Of a stretch of DNA of 64,000 nt, positions 1 through 10,692 are shown piece after piece. Position 1 is the first letter of the stretch; each line of letters opens with the position of its first letter. The position numbers and the translations under genes are program-made. The notes under the pieces are model-generated. The model worked only from the letters and a program-made list of their open reading frames with translations, did not search any database and was not told where the DNA came from. This DNA is from Megasphaera_A sueciensis (GTDB taxonomy: Bacteria > Bacillota > Negativicutes > Veillonellales > Megasphaeraceae): assembly GCF_050219315.1 (NCBI RefSeq), contig NZ_CP116939.1, positions 2,790,001 through 2,854,000 on the forward strand. Direction: 5' to 3'.

Positions 1-2555
<2,555 letters not shown>

Positions 2556-2634
2556 GCACGAAACATCCGCTATGTAAGACCTTTAGTTCGCAGATACTTT
2601 TCTTTGTGGTTGTCAGGGTATGACCCTGAACGAT

Positions 2635-2749
2635 TCAGTGGCGACAGCTGCGGGGATCCACCTGTTCCCATGCCGAACACAGCAGTTAAGCCCGCAAACG
2701 CCGAAAGTACTTGGGTGGAAGCGCCCTGGGAGGATAGGAAGCCGCTGAT
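2635..2749 (+). rRNA. 5S ribosomal RNA
   Basis: Follows 23S by about 80 nt. The terminal helix pairs TCAGTGGC (2635-2642) with GCCGCTGA (2741-2748), and the internal CCGAACACAGCAGTTAAGCCC block is typical of 5S. Exact ends are estimated from the helix. Confidence 0.95.
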
Positions 2750-2761
2750 TATAGAGTGAAT

Positions 2762-2795
2762 CAGACTTAAATGTCGGAGTCGACGTTTAAGTCTG
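2762..2795 (+). other. 15-bp hairpin between 5S and tRNA-Trp
   Basis: CAGACTTAAATGTCG pairs with CGACGTTTAAGTCTG around a GAGT loop, with one G-U pair. No T-run follows directly, so a transcript-processing site or weak terminator is more likely than a strong terminator. Confidence 0.6.
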
Positions 2796-2825
2796 GATAC
2801 ACTTATACTGATTTTTTCAGTATAT

Positions 2826-2901
2826 AGGGGTATAGCTCAATTGGTAGAGTAGCGGTCTCCAAAACCGTTGGTTGAGGGTTCGACTCCTTCTGCCCCTGCC
2901 A
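2826..2901 (+). tRNA. tRNA-Trp (CCA)
   Basis: Acceptor AGGGGTA (2826-2832) pairs with TGCCCCT (2891-2897); the anticodon loop CTCCAAA reads CCA; the encoded CCA tail ends at 2901. It is part of the rRNA transcription unit. Confidence 0.97.
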
Positions 2902-2908
2902 TTTTTAT

Positions 2909-2985
2909 GACTCGGTAGCTCAGCTGGATAGAGTGACTGACTACGAATCAGTAGGTCTAGGGTTCGAATCCCTACCGGGTCACCA
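2909..2985 (+). tRNA. tRNA-Arg (ACG)
   Basis: Acceptor GACTCGG (2909-2915) pairs with CCGGGTC (2975-2981); anticodon loop CTACGAA reads ACG; CCA is encoded at 2983-2985. Only 7 nt separate it from tRNA-Trp. Confidence 0.97.
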
Positions 2986-3000
2986 AAGGAATTTTGTTCG

Positions 3001-3044
3001 AACTCCCAATCCTAACATTTTGTTTAGAATTGGGAGTTTTTTTG
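3001..3044 (+). terminator. Rho-independent terminator of the rRNA/tRNA operon
   Basis: AACTCCCAAT (3001-3010) pairs perfectly with ATTGGGAGTT (3029-3038), followed by a T-run. Confidence 0.9.
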
Positions 3045-3070
3045 TTAGTATTACTCCATTGAACTATAAT
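3042..3070 (+). promoter_or_regulatory. Candidate sigma-A promoter, TTGTTA-17-TATAAT
   Basis: The -35 is at 3042-3047 and the -10 at 3065-3070, just behind the operon terminator. Before IS copy 1 inserted, transcription from here would have met a terminator within about 25 nt, leaving a tiny RNA or an attenuated leader for the thiL operon. Confidence 0.5.
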
Positions 3071-3175
3071 GTTTGAAGAATTATGTTTTTTTTAAAAGCA
3101 CTCACCAGGGAGATTGTAGTGACCCCATAAAGTTAGACCTAACCGTAGTAGCATTTATTGCTGCTACGGTTTTTA

Positions 3176-3976
3176 TTATGCTGCGACATGACGTAACCGA
3201 TAGTTTACCGGACTTAACCAGCCAAGCTTTGATTTGATTCTACGGTTGTTATAATAGATGATGTATTTCTCAATTGCTTTTTGTAACTCTTCGAAGCTGT
3301 GATATGTACGGCCATAATATAGTTCCTGTTTTAAGAGTCCAAAGAAATTTTCCATCACGCTATTGTCAAGGCAGGTTCCCTTTCGGGACATGCTCTGATA
3401 AATCCGTTCTTCTTTTAAGCGACTAACATATCCTCCCATTTGATAGGCCCAACCCTGGTCGGAGTGAAAGGTCCGGCGATAAGGACAGTCGCCGGTTACC
3501 TCAATGGCCCGTTCCAAGGCAGACATGATTCCCTGTGATGACGGGCGTTTCGTAAAGCTGAAGCTGATAATCTCACGATTGAATAGATCCAGGAATGGAT
3601 CAAGGTACGCCTTACGTGTAATGATGGTTCCTTTTGTGTCGATCTCATAATATTTAAATTCTGTCGTATCCGTGGTGATTTTCTGATGTGGGATACAGGT
3701 GTCGAATCGTCGGCGCAGACGGTTAGGCGCGACGCGGCCCACGGTTCCTTTGTAGGAATTATACTTACGGTTTTTGTGTATAAATGACGTAACCTGCAGC
3801 CCCAGCTTCTGAATCAGTCGTTGTACACGTTTTCGATTGATGAGAAGGCCCTCTTCATGCAGTTTCCCCCAGATACGACGATAACCAAAGTCCTTATCAC
3901 TTTTACGGATGGCTATAATCTTTGCTTCTATATCTGCATCTGGAGAAGGCAGATCGAAGCGCTTCTGCCAGTACAT
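3176..3976 (-). CDS. IS3-family transposase OrfB (DDE integrase), copy 1
   Basis: Catalytic part of the transposase. The DDE core is visible: Asp in TTDTTEF, Asp in FHSDQGW, Glu in SVMENFFGLLKQE, with the usual YNNRR segment near the C-terminus. The listed start is the first ATG, but the same frame stays open upstream across the end of orfA to about 4060, with typical OrfB N-terminal residues (HSLRGSFKLKDILAVAKLPK). The active protein is therefore probably an OrfAB fusion made by -1 ribosomal frameshifting. The frame is intact, so the element should be mobile. Confidence 0.93.
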   Translation of the reverse strand: MYWQKRFDLPSPDADIEAKIIAIRKSDKDFGYRRIWGKLHEEGLLINRKRVQRLIQKLGLQVTSFIHKNRKYNSYKGTVGRVAPNRLRRRFDTCIPHQKITTDTTEFKYYEIDTKGTIITRKAYLDPFLDLFNREIISFSFTKRPSSQGIMSALERAIEVTGDCPYRRTFHSDQGWAYQMGGYVSRLKEERIYQSMSRKGTCLDNSVMENFFGLLKQELYYGRTYHSFEELQKAIEKYIIYYNNRRIKSKLGWLSPVNYRLRHVAA

Positions 3977-4017
3977 ATACGTTGCCTTGGGAAGCTTGGC
4001 AACGGCAAGGATATCTT

Positions 4018-4575
4018 TTAGTTTGAATGATCCTCGGAGACTGTGGATGATCCTTGCTTGTTTTTCTGCGCCTCTTCCGCTAAACGCAGTCTCCTCACTT
4101 CTTTTAAATATGCTACCTCAATTCGTAATTTGAGATTTTCTTCCTCGAGTTGTTTAAGTCTCTCCGTCTGCGCTTCTGGTGATGCTGGGTGGATAGTTGA
4201 TTTATCTGACACCTTCGATCTCCTGCCTTTCCGTTGCGGTTTGAGGCCATCTACACCAACCGCACGATAACGCTGAACCCAAGAGGTTAGCATACTTGGC
4301 GTATGTATACCTAGCGAAAGAGCTAACTCGTTGTAAGATGACTCTGTACTTAGATATAACTCTACCGCATGTTGCTTAAATTGAAAAGAGTATGTTTTCT
4401 TCTGGCGTGACCGTTGAAGAGCTTGTGAACCGTTTTCACGATACACGGCAACCCATTCTCTGAGAACTTTGTTGCTAGGAATATGATACTTCTTTGATAA
4501 TAGCATATAGCCTAATTTTCCTTGCAAATACTCGTTGACAACTTTCATCTTAAATTCAAAACTATATTTTGCCAT
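4018..4575 (-). CDS. IS3-family transposase OrfA (helix-turn-helix), copy 1
   Basis: 185 aa DNA-binding subunit with two helix-turn-helix segments, around residues 15-45 (KVVNEYLQGKLGY...KYHIPS) and 65-110, followed by a leucine-zipper-like stretch (LKQLEEENLKLRIEVAYLKE) near residue 150. The length and N-terminus (AKYSFEFK) match IS150-type OrfA. Near the 3' end a G-AAA-AAC heptamer at 4060-4066 (minus-strand reading) is positioned to shift ribosomes -1 into the orfB frame. OrfA alone usually represses transposition in this family. Confidence 0.92.
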   Translation of the reverse strand: MAKYSFEFKMKVVNEYLQGKLGYMLLSKKYHIPSNKVLREWVAVYRENGSQALQRSRQKKTYSFQFKQHAVELYLSTESSYNELALSLGIHTPSMLTSWVQRYRAVGVDGLKPQRKGRRSKVSDKSTIHPASPEAQTERLKQLEEENLKLRIEVAYLKEVRRLRLAEEAQKNKQGSSTVSEDHSN

Positions 4576-4786
4576 AAAAAGCTGACCCCCATAAGCTAGA
4601 TTTCTAGGTCTAACTTATGGGGGTCAGTACAGATATAGTGAGTGTTTTTTTATATTACTAGTTTACTTGGCTGCGTATGTTGAAATATTCTGGATTTATC
4701 TGTTGTTTTTTTGGATATTTAAAATATGAGTTGCAGATTATAAGGCTGATGCAGTATTTATATAAATAAGCTATAATGAATGTTAG

Positions 4787-4815
4787 TTGTATTTTTCTTT
4801 TATTTCGACTATTAT
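4787..4815 (+). promoter_or_regulatory. Candidate promoter for the thiL operon
   Basis: TTGTAT, 17 nt, TATTAT lies 55 nt before thiL. The surroundings (4650-4870) are very AT-rich, so the assignment is tentative. No gene is seen between the IS and thiL, and no TPP-riboswitch-like sequence is recognisable. Confidence 0.35.
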
Positions 4816-4870
4816 ATATATTATATGTGATTGATATAGGTGGATATGAAGAGTAAGGAGTATTCAATTC

Positions 4871-5854
4871 ATGAAAATTTCTGAGTTAGGTGAATTTGGT
4901 TTTATTGATGCAATTAAAGATGGCACACTGTTTAGTCCCGAGTCTGTCGTTATCGGTATTGGCGATGATGGCGCAGTTTATAAGACGACGGCGGGAATGG
5001 AACAAATAGCGGTCATTGATACGATGGTAGAAAATAGCCATTTTATTATTCAACGGACGGGAGATTGGTATGATGTAGGCGTTAAAGCTGTTGTTTCTAA
5101 TTTAAGTGATATTGCAGCGATGGGGGGCATTCCTACTCATATTGTTCTTTCAACAGCAATTGCCGAGAATATGGAAGTGGATGACCTGATATCTTTATAC
5201 AAGGGGATTAAGGATATTTGTCGAAAATATGGTGTGAATATTATTGGCGGTGACACGGTAATGTCTAAAGAGGGATTAGTTATTACAGTAGCTGCTTTTG
5301 GTGAAATTGAAGCAGGCAGAGCGATTCCCCGAGGTGGGGCAAGGATCGGTGATATCGTAGCGGTTTCGCATACCTTGGGAGACTCAGCGGGTGGATTAGA
5401 TGTTCTGCTTTCTGGGGAAAAAGGGTATGAAAAACTCAAAAAAGCCCATCGTTTACCAGAGCCGCAGATAGAATTAGGAAGATTACTGGTAGAACATAAT
5501 TGTCATAGCTTAAATGATATAAGCGACGGCTTAGCCAGTGAAATAAATGAAATTGCTTCAGCCAGCAAGGTGGAAATTATGTTGGATCGCGAGGCAATTC
5601 CTATTAGTGATGAATTGAAACTATGGTCGGAAAAGACAGCGCAGGATATTTGGAAATTTGTTCTAAACGGCGGAGAAGATTATGAATTGGTATTTACTAT
5701 GAGCCCCGAAGACTTCGCAGTACTTCAAAAAACATACATTTATGTAACTGCTATTGGCAGTGTCCGTCAGGGACCTGTGGGAGTAAAAATTTCTCATAAG
5801 GGAATAGAGAATAAATTACTGCCTTTGGGATTTCATCATTTTAGCGAGGAATAA
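4871..5854 (+). CDS. thiL: Thiamine-monophosphate kinase
   Basis: Phosphorylates thiamine monophosphate to the cofactor thiamine diphosphate using ATP, in the cytoplasm. The 327 aa length is normal for ThiL. AIRS/PurM-like signatures occur in order: GIGDDGAV near residue 29, SNLSDIAAMGG near 80, GGDTV near 125, SDGLASE near 220 and GGEDYEL near 265. The start ATG is preceded by AAGGAG with good spacing. It heads a tight run with tsaE (4 nt gap), tsaB, rimI and tsaD, a common order in Bacillota. Confidence 0.96.
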   Translation: MKISELGEFGFIDAIKDGTLFSPESVVIGIGDDGAVYKTTAGMEQIAVIDTMVENSHFIIQRTGDWYDVGVKAVVSNLSDIAAMGGIPTHIVLSTAIAENMEVDDLISLYKGIKDICRKYGVNIIGGDTVMSKEGLVITVAAFGEIEAGRAIPRGGARIGDIVAVSHTLGDSAGGLDVLLSGEKGYEKLKKAHRLPEPQIELGRLLVEHNCHSLNDISDGLASEINEIASASKVEIMLDREAIPISDELKLWSEKTAQDIWKFVLNGGEDYELVFTMSPEDFAVLQKTYIYVTAIGSVRQGPVGVKISHKGIENKLLPLGFHHFSEE

Positions 5855-5858
5855 AGTA

Positions 5859-6329
5859 ATGGAGATAGATGTATATACACATTCGGAAAAGAATACGATA
5901 CAATTAGGAACTATTCTTGGAGCTATTCTAAAATCGGGGGATGTTTTAGCTTTGCAGGGCGACTTGGGCGCTGGTAAAACTCATTTTGTTCAAGGAATTG
6001 CAAAAGGAATGGGAATTACGGATATAGTTGTGAGTCCGACTTTTACGATATTTAATTATTATGAAAATGAACTGCCATTGCAGCATTTTGATTTTTATCG
6101 ATTGGAAGAAGACTATGAGTTAGACGATCTAGGTTTTGACGATTATATATCAAATGGAGTGACTGTCATTGAATGGTCTGAAAAATTTCCGGATCGTTTA
6201 CCCGTTGATGCTGCAACCATTAGTATAGAAAAAAAAGGTCCGACGGATCGCTTATTTCATTTTATATTTTCAAGTGAACGTTGGATACAAGCTGAAAAAG
6301 AGGTACAGAATTATGTTGCTAGCCATTGA
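5859..6329 (+). CDS. tsaE: tRNA threonylcarbamoyladenosine biosynthesis ATPase TsaE
   Basis: P-loop ATPase that works with TsaB and TsaD to make t6A37 on ANN-decoding tRNAs. The Walker A motif GDLGAGKT lies at about residues 35-42, followed by the family signature SPTFTIFNYY, HFDFYRL and the VIEWSEKF segment. The length (156 aa) is normal. Its last 17 nt overlap the start of tsaB, implying translational coupling. Confidence 0.95.
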   Translation: MEIDVYTHSEKNTIQLGTILGAILKSGDVLALQGDLGAGKTHFVQGIAKGMGITDIVVSPTFTIFNYYENELPLQHFDFYRLEEDYELDDLGFDDYISNGVTVIEWSEKFPDRLPVDAATISIEKKGPTDRLFHFIFSSERWIQAEKEVQNYVASH

Positions 6330-7023
6330 AACATCTAGTTTAGTATCTAGCGTTGCTCTTTTGCATAATGACACATTACGTGCCGAACTTACGATACAGG
6401 CAAAATTGACCCATTCTGAGCAACTTATGCCTCATATTGCTGATATGCTGGATAAGGCCTTTGTGCCGAAAAATACAATTGACAGTATTGCGGTTGCTGT
6501 CGGTCCCGGTTCTTTTACGGGACTGCGGATTGGACTGGCCACAGCTAAGGGGTTGGCGTATGCTTGGAACATTCCTATTGTAGGTGTTTCTACGCCGGAA
6601 AGTTTAGCATGGAATAGTATAGGCTGTGCTGATTTAATTTGCCCGTTAATTGATGCGCAGAAGGGGAATGTTTATTTTTCCTTATATGAATGGCAGGGAA
6701 CGCAGCTTATAGAACGGGTTCCTATTGGCATAAAAAAATTGGAGGATGTTCTTGTTACGATTGAAAAATATGATCGACCTGTCGCGTTTTGTGGAGATGG
6801 AGCATTGTTGGGACGGCGTGTTATAGAACAGAAAAATTGTTTTTTTCGTATGGCACCGCCAACCATGGTTATACCCAGAGCTGGTAGTGTGGCGTTGGCA
6901 GGTGCTCTGCGGCTTGCCGAAGGCAGCGTGGATGACTGCATGAGCTTAACGCCTTCGTATAAAAGGCGCAGTGAAGCTGAGGTACTTTGGGAAAAACGGC
7001 ATGGCGGTCAATCATGTCTATGA
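6313..7023 (+). CDS. tsaB: tRNA threonylcarbamoyladenosine biosynthesis protein TsaB
   Basis: Partner of TsaD in t6A synthesis, of the ASKHA fold. The ATG at 6313 (MLLAIETSS) is chosen over the upstream in-frame ATG at 6274 because IETSS is the conserved N-terminus and a GAGG site precedes it. VAVGPGSFTGLRIG at about residues 60-73 is diagnostic. 236 aa is usual. It overlaps tsaE at its start and rimI at its end. Confidence 0.95.
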   Translation: MLLAIETSSLVSSVALLHNDTLRAELTIQAKLTHSEQLMPHIADMLDKAFVPKNTIDSIAVAVGPGSFTGLRIGLATAKGLAYAWNIPIVGVSTPESLAWNSIGCADLICPLIDAQKGNVYFSLYEWQGTQLIERVPIGIKKLEDVLVTIEKYDRPVAFCGDGALLGRRVIEQKNCFFRMAPPTMVIPRAGSVALAGALRLAEGSVDDCMSLTPSYKRRSEAEVLWEKRHGGQSCL

Positions 7024-7484
7024 GAGTGCGTGAAGCGCAGCGGAAGGATTGGGAAGGGATTTGTCAAGTTGAACAGGAAGCATTTTCTCAGCCTTGGACT
7101 AAAGATGCTGTTATTAGAGAACTTATGAATATAGATCTTACCATGTATTATGTATTAGAAGATGAACAAGGTGTTATATGGGGTTATGCTGGGTTATGGC
7201 ATGTACTTGATGAAGGCCAGATTACCAACATCGCGTTGCGAAAAGCTTGCCGCGATCGTGGGTACGGGGAATTATTGTTGCGCTTATTGATGGAAGCTGC
7301 GTGGAAACGCGGTTGTTCAGTGATATTTCTTGAAGTACGTTTTTCTAATTTACCGGCACTTCATCTATACCGAAAATTGGGATATACGGTCGTAAGTGTC
7401 CGTAAGCAATATTATACACAGCCTACGGAGGACGCTTATGTCATGAGTTGTGAGCAAAAAAAATATCACTGGGCCGATAAATAG
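7014..7484 (+). CDS. rimI: Ribosomal protein S18-alanine N-acetyltransferase RimI
   Basis: GNAT-fold enzyme that acetylates the N-terminal alanine of ribosomal protein S18. The start at 7014 overlaps the tsaB stop; the in-frame ATG at 6987 would give an unsupported extension. GNAT motifs are seen: ITNIALRKACRDRGYGELLL (acetyl-CoA loop, RxxGxG/A) around residue 75, and LEVRFSNLPALHLYRKLGY near 110. Position between tsaB and tsaD is the usual one for RimI. Confidence 0.93.
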   Translation: MSMRVREAQRKDWEGICQVEQEAFSQPWTKDAVIRELMNIDLTMYYVLEDEQGVIWGYAGLWHVLDEGQITNIALRKACRDRGYGELLLRLLMEAAWKRGCSVIFLEVRFSNLPALHLYRKLGYTVVSVRKQYYTQPTEDAYVMSCEQKKYHWADK

Positions 7485-7508
7485 GTCTGGAGAAAGAAGT
7501 TATGATAT

Positions 7509-8525
7509 ATGTATACATTAGCGTTAGAAACCAGCTGTGATGAAACATCAGCAGCAGTCATATTAGACGGACGCAACATTTTGTCCAATGTTATTTCAAC
7601 GCAGGTTCCTATTCATCGCAAGTTTGGCGGGGTTGTCCCGGAAATAGCATCCAGACAGCATATAGAATATGTCATGCCGATTATTGATGAAGCATTGAAG
7701 CAGTCTGGGGTTACACTACAGAAAATAGATCATATCGGAGTCACGTATGGTCCCGGACTTGTTGGGGCATTGCTTGTCGGAGTAGCTGTGGCAAAAGCAA
7801 TTAGCTTTGCTCTAGATAAGCCTCTTATCGGGGTAAACCACATGGAAGGGCATATTTTTGCCAATTTTTTAAGTCATCCTGAGTTAGAACCGCCGTTTTT
7901 ATCTTTAGTTGTATCGGGAGGGCACACACAGCTTGTGTGTATTGAAGGGTATAATTCTTTTAAACTTTTGGGACAGACCCGGGATGATGCTGCTGGGGAA
8001 GCTTTTGACAAAATTGCCAGAGTTATGGGATATCCGTATCCGGGAGGTCCTCAGATTGATAAACTGGCTAAGACAGGAAATCCAGATGCCATTATATTTC
8101 CTAAAGCGCTCCATGAAAAAAATAATTTTGAATTTAGTTTCAGTGGGTTAAAATCGGCAGTTCTTAATTATCTTCATACACAAGAACAACGTGGTTTGAA
8201 CTATGTTGCAAGTGATGTTGCGGCAAGTTTTCAAAAGACGGTGGTGGATACATTGGTAGAGAAAACAATCAATGCTGCCGCCTATTGCGGCATGAAAAAG
8301 ATAGCTGTTGCGGGCGGCGTGGCAGCTAACAGCGGTTTGGCGAAAGCTATGGCAACTGCCTGCCGTGTTCAGGGGTATACATTATATCGTCCAGACCCGG
8401 TTCTTTGTACCGACAATGGTGCCATGATTGGCTGTCGGGCATATTATATGGCCATAGAAAACCGGTTTTCCGATTTAACACTTAATGCTGATCCGGCTTT
8501 GGCAATAACATCTTCACAGAGGTGA
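7509..8525 (+). CDS. tsaD: tRNA N6-adenosine threonylcarbamoyltransferase TsaD
   Basis: Transfers the threonylcarbamoyl group to A37 of tRNA. 338 aa, full length. Signatures: LETSCDETSAA at the N-terminus, GVTYGPGLVGALLVG near residue 80, the metal-binding NHMEGH near 110, and the VSGGHTQL and FSGLKSAV blocks. It shares 3 nt with an alternative GTG start of the following kinase gene. Confidence 0.97.
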   Translation: MYTLALETSCDETSAAVILDGRNILSNVISTQVPIHRKFGGVVPEIASRQHIEYVMPIIDEALKQSGVTLQKIDHIGVTYGPGLVGALLVGVAVAKAISFALDKPLIGVNHMEGHIFANFLSHPELEPPFLSLVVSGGHTQLVCIEGYNSFKLLGQTRDDAAGEAFDKIARVMGYPYPGGPQIDKLAKTGNPDAIIFPKALHEKNNFEFSFSGLKSAVLNYLHTQEQRGLNYVASDVAASFQKTVVDTLVEKTINAAAYCGMKKIAVAGGVAANSGLAKAMATACRVQGYTLYRPDPVLCTDNGAMIGCRAYYMAIENRFSDLTLNADPALAITSSQR

Positions 8526-8530
8526 TAAAA

Positions 8531-9958
8531 ATGGCGTCCATGAATGATATATGTCGGGAAAAAAGCATACTATCTGATGTACAGATTCGCATATTAAATA
8601 ATAGTATGGACTTGTTGCAGTTTGCCAGTGATTTATCACAGCGTGAAATTAATGTTTTTGTACTGGGTAAGCAAAAAGACACACTTGTCCTTGCTGCACA
8701 ACGCACCCCTTTATTTCTGCGATTAAGTGAAACCGTTGCAGAAGCCGGCGCTGGTGAAAGCATTACGGCCTATGATGAACCTTTGGCCTTACGAGTCTTT
8801 CAGACAGGGACACCTTTAAAAGGAGCTAAAGAACGAGAATTCGGTAAGATGGAGCCGATGATGGCGTATCCTTTTGTTGATAATGCGGGAGATACAATTG
8901 CTGTCATTACGTTTGTTGGGAAAGTTGAGAATAATCGAAATATACTTACGGATACGGCATTTCAAGCACTGCAGGTGCCTATTATAGATAAATCGTGCAA
9001 ACTGTATCAGGCGTTATCGGTACAAGATGGTATTATCCTTATCAGTGGGGAAGGCAAAGTGGTATATGCAGATGAAATGGCTGAAAGTATCATGCATCTT
9101 CGTGGCCGGGATATACGATTGATAGGTGAAAATATTTATAACAGCCGCGTAAATTTATCCGGAGCCAAAAAAGCGCTAGCAACACATGAAGGTTTTGTAG
9201 AGGATATACGTCATGGAAAAATTATTTTTACACAAAGAGTAATACCGCTCCTCAGTGGAGGAAAAGTATCCCGGATTATCATTGTTATTACAGAACGAAC
9301 AGAAATTCACCGTAAAGAAGAAGAATTGATGGTCAAGACATCGGTCATCAAAGAAATTCATCATCGTGTCAAAAATAATCTCCAAACGATAGCCAGTCTT
9401 TTGCGGATGCAGATGCGCCGGGTAGAGAGTCAGGAGGCCAGAGATGTATTACAAGAAAGTTTGCATCGTATTTTGAGTATTTCTCTGGTGCATGAAATAT
9501 TATCCCATCATGATGAAGAAAATATTGATATTTCAGATGTAGCACAAAAATTGTTAACTTTGCTTTTACATAGCATGGTAAGTCGAGAAAGTCGTATCGA
9601 AGCTAAATTTGAAGGGCAGAAACTAATTTTACCTTCAGAGGCGGCTACTTCGATAGCATTAGTAATCAATGAATTAATTACGAATGCTATCGAACATGGA
9701 TTTGAGGGAATTCATGAAGGCACTATAAGTGTAATTATTCATAATGAAGGCACATGGGGAATGATGGTAATAGCCGATAATGGAAGAGGCATGGATATCG
9801 ATGCGGTACGGAATTATAAAGGACGTAAGCATTTAGGCTTGCAGATTGTATCTACACTAGTAGAAAAGGATCTGCATGGAACATTGAACTTTTCTTTGGC
9901 AGAGCCGCAGGGGACAAAAGCCATTATTCGATTTCCGTTACATGAGAAGGGGGAATAA
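8531..9958 (+). CDS. Sensor histidine kinase, HisKA_2 type (PdtaS/EutW-like)
   Basis: 475 aa from the ATG at 8531, which has GAGGTG 7 nt upstream; a GTG at 8522 is an alternative. There are no membrane segments, so it is cytosolic. The N-terminal ~150 residues look like the GAF-type sensor of this family, a PAS-like domain follows (about 155-270), then the phospho-acceptor block IKEIHHRVKNNLQTIASLL and an HATPase domain with NELITNAIEHGF and ADNGRGMD. It is followed after 6 nt by an ANTAR-type response regulator; such pairs control transcription termination rather than initiation. The signal is unknown. Confidence 0.9.
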   Translation: MASMNDICREKSILSDVQIRILNNSMDLLQFASDLSQREINVFVLGKQKDTLVLAAQRTPLFLRLSETVAEAGAGESITAYDEPLALRVFQTGTPLKGAKEREFGKMEPMMAYPFVDNAGDTIAVITFVGKVENNRNILTDTAFQALQVPIIDKSCKLYQALSVQDGIILISGEGKVVYADEMAESIMHLRGRDIRLIGENIYNSRVNLSGAKKALATHEGFVEDIRHGKIIFTQRVIPLLSGGKVSRIIIVITERTEIHRKEEELMVKTSVIKEIHHRVKNNLQTIASLLRMQMRRVESQEARDVLQESLHRILSISLVHEILSHHDEENIDISDVAQKLLTLLLHSMVSRESRIEAKFEGQKLILPSEAATSIALVINELITNAIEHGFEGIHEGTISVIIHNEGTWGMMVIADNGRGMDIDAVRNYKGRKHLGLQIVSTLVEKDLHGTLNFSLAEPQGTKAIIRFPLHEKGE

Positions 9959-9964
9959 TACATT

Positions 9965-10555
9965 ATGGGATATAGAGTAGTAATTGGTGATGATGAATCT
10001 ATTATTCGCATGGATTTGAGAGAACTGCTGGAGGAAGCGGGTCACACTGTTGTAGGGGAAGCAGTAGATGGTGTGGAAGCATTGGAAATGGCTCGCAGAG
10101 AAAAGCCGGATATTGTTTTGCTGGATATTAAAATGCCGCGGTTAGATGGGATACATGCTGCTAAGATGATTGTTCATGATAATATTGCTCCCGTACTTCT
10201 TCTTACAGCATATAGCCAGCAGGATATTGTGGATAAAGCAAAGGTGTCAGGCGTATTAGGCTATATTGTAAAACCTATCAGTCAAGTAAATCTATTTCCT
10301 GCAATGGAAATTGCCATTTCACAGTTCCAGCGGCAAAGGGAAATTGCCAGCCAGTTGGAAGAAATGAATGAAACGTTAGAAACACGTAAGGCCGTGGATA
10401 AGGCCAAGGGATATTTGATGGAAATATATAAAATTTCTGAACGTGAAGCATATCGGCGGTTGCAGCAGTATAGCATGAAAAACAGAAAGTCACTAAGAAC
10501 AGTGGCGGATGCTGTTGTTGATAGTGCGCAGCGCCGACAACAGCATAATAAATGA
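9965..10555 (+). CDS. Response regulator with ANTAR RNA-binding domain (PdtaR/EutV-like)
   Basis: 196 aa. The receiver domain spans residues 1-125, with acidic pocket DDE, phospho-acceptor Asp in VLLDIKMP and Lys in YIVKPI. The C-terminal ANTAR domain is clear (AVDKAKGYLMEIYKISEREA...). ANTAR proteins bind paired hexaloop hairpins in mRNA leaders and prevent termination after phosphorylation. The cognate kinase is directly upstream. I did not find a convincing dual-hexaloop target in this window. Confidence 0.93.
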   Translation: MGYRVVIGDDESIIRMDLRELLEEAGHTVVGEAVDGVEALEMARREKPDIVLLDIKMPRLDGIHAAKMIVHDNIAPVLLLTAYSQQDIVDKAKVSGVLGYIVKPISQVNLFPAMEIAISQFQRQREIASQLEEMNETLETRKAVDKAKGYLMEIYKISEREAYRRLQQYSMKNRKSLRTVADAVVDSAQRRQQHNK

Positions 10556-10585
10556 TAGGAAATATAAAAAAGAATGGGAAAAGAC

Positions 10586-10614
10586 TTGATTTTTTTCCCA
10601 TTCTTATGTAATAT
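10586..10614 (+). promoter_or_regulatory. groESL promoter
   Basis: TTGATT, 17 nt, TAATAT. The predicted start, near 10621, abuts the CIRCE operator. Confidence 0.8.
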
Positions 10615-10624
10615 ATAAGAGTGG

Positions 10625-10651
10625 TTAGCACTCGACAGTAATGAGTGCTAA
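10625..10651 (+). promoter_or_regulatory. CIRCE operator (HrcA binding site)
   Basis: Perfect TTAGCACTC-N9-GAGTGCTAA inverted repeat, identical to the consensus bound by the heat-shock repressor HrcA. It lies just downstream of the groESL -10 box. Confidence 0.98.
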
Positions 10652-10692
10652 CAAAAAGGTGAAAAATTTATATTTTTCGAGGAGGAGTTAAC

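Larger units (their letters stand above)
3115..4631 (-). mobile_element. IS3 family (IS150 group) insertion sequence, copy 1, 1517 bp
   Basis: Terminal inverted repeats are TGTAGTGACCCCATAAAG at the left and, reading inward from the right, TGTACTGACCCCCATAAG. A 3-bp target duplication GAT (3112-3114 and 4632-4634) flanks it, as expected for IS3 elements. It carries orfA and orfB on the minus strand. The same length, ends and protein translations recur at 29194-30710 and 40024-41540, so expansion was recent. Confidence 0.97.
3093..4650 (+). terminator. Intrinsic terminator split by IS copy 1
   Basis: Left arm CACTCAC (3099-3105) and right arm GTGAGTG (4638-4644, followed by seven T) form a canonical terminator once the IS (3115-4631) and one GAT duplicate are removed. 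The restored loop is about 12 nt. The insertion point lies within that loop. Confidence 0.75.

Noticed and set aside
4632..4870. TPP riboswitch upstream of thiL
   Set aside because: Too AT-rich and lacking the conserved CUGAGA/ACCUGA-type segments of the THI element.
10570..10605. Hairpin AAGAATGGGAAA/TTTCCCATTCTT before groES taken as terminator of the regulator gene
   Set aside because: No T-run follows on the plus strand, and its loop holds the groESL -35; it may matter but is not a convincing terminator.
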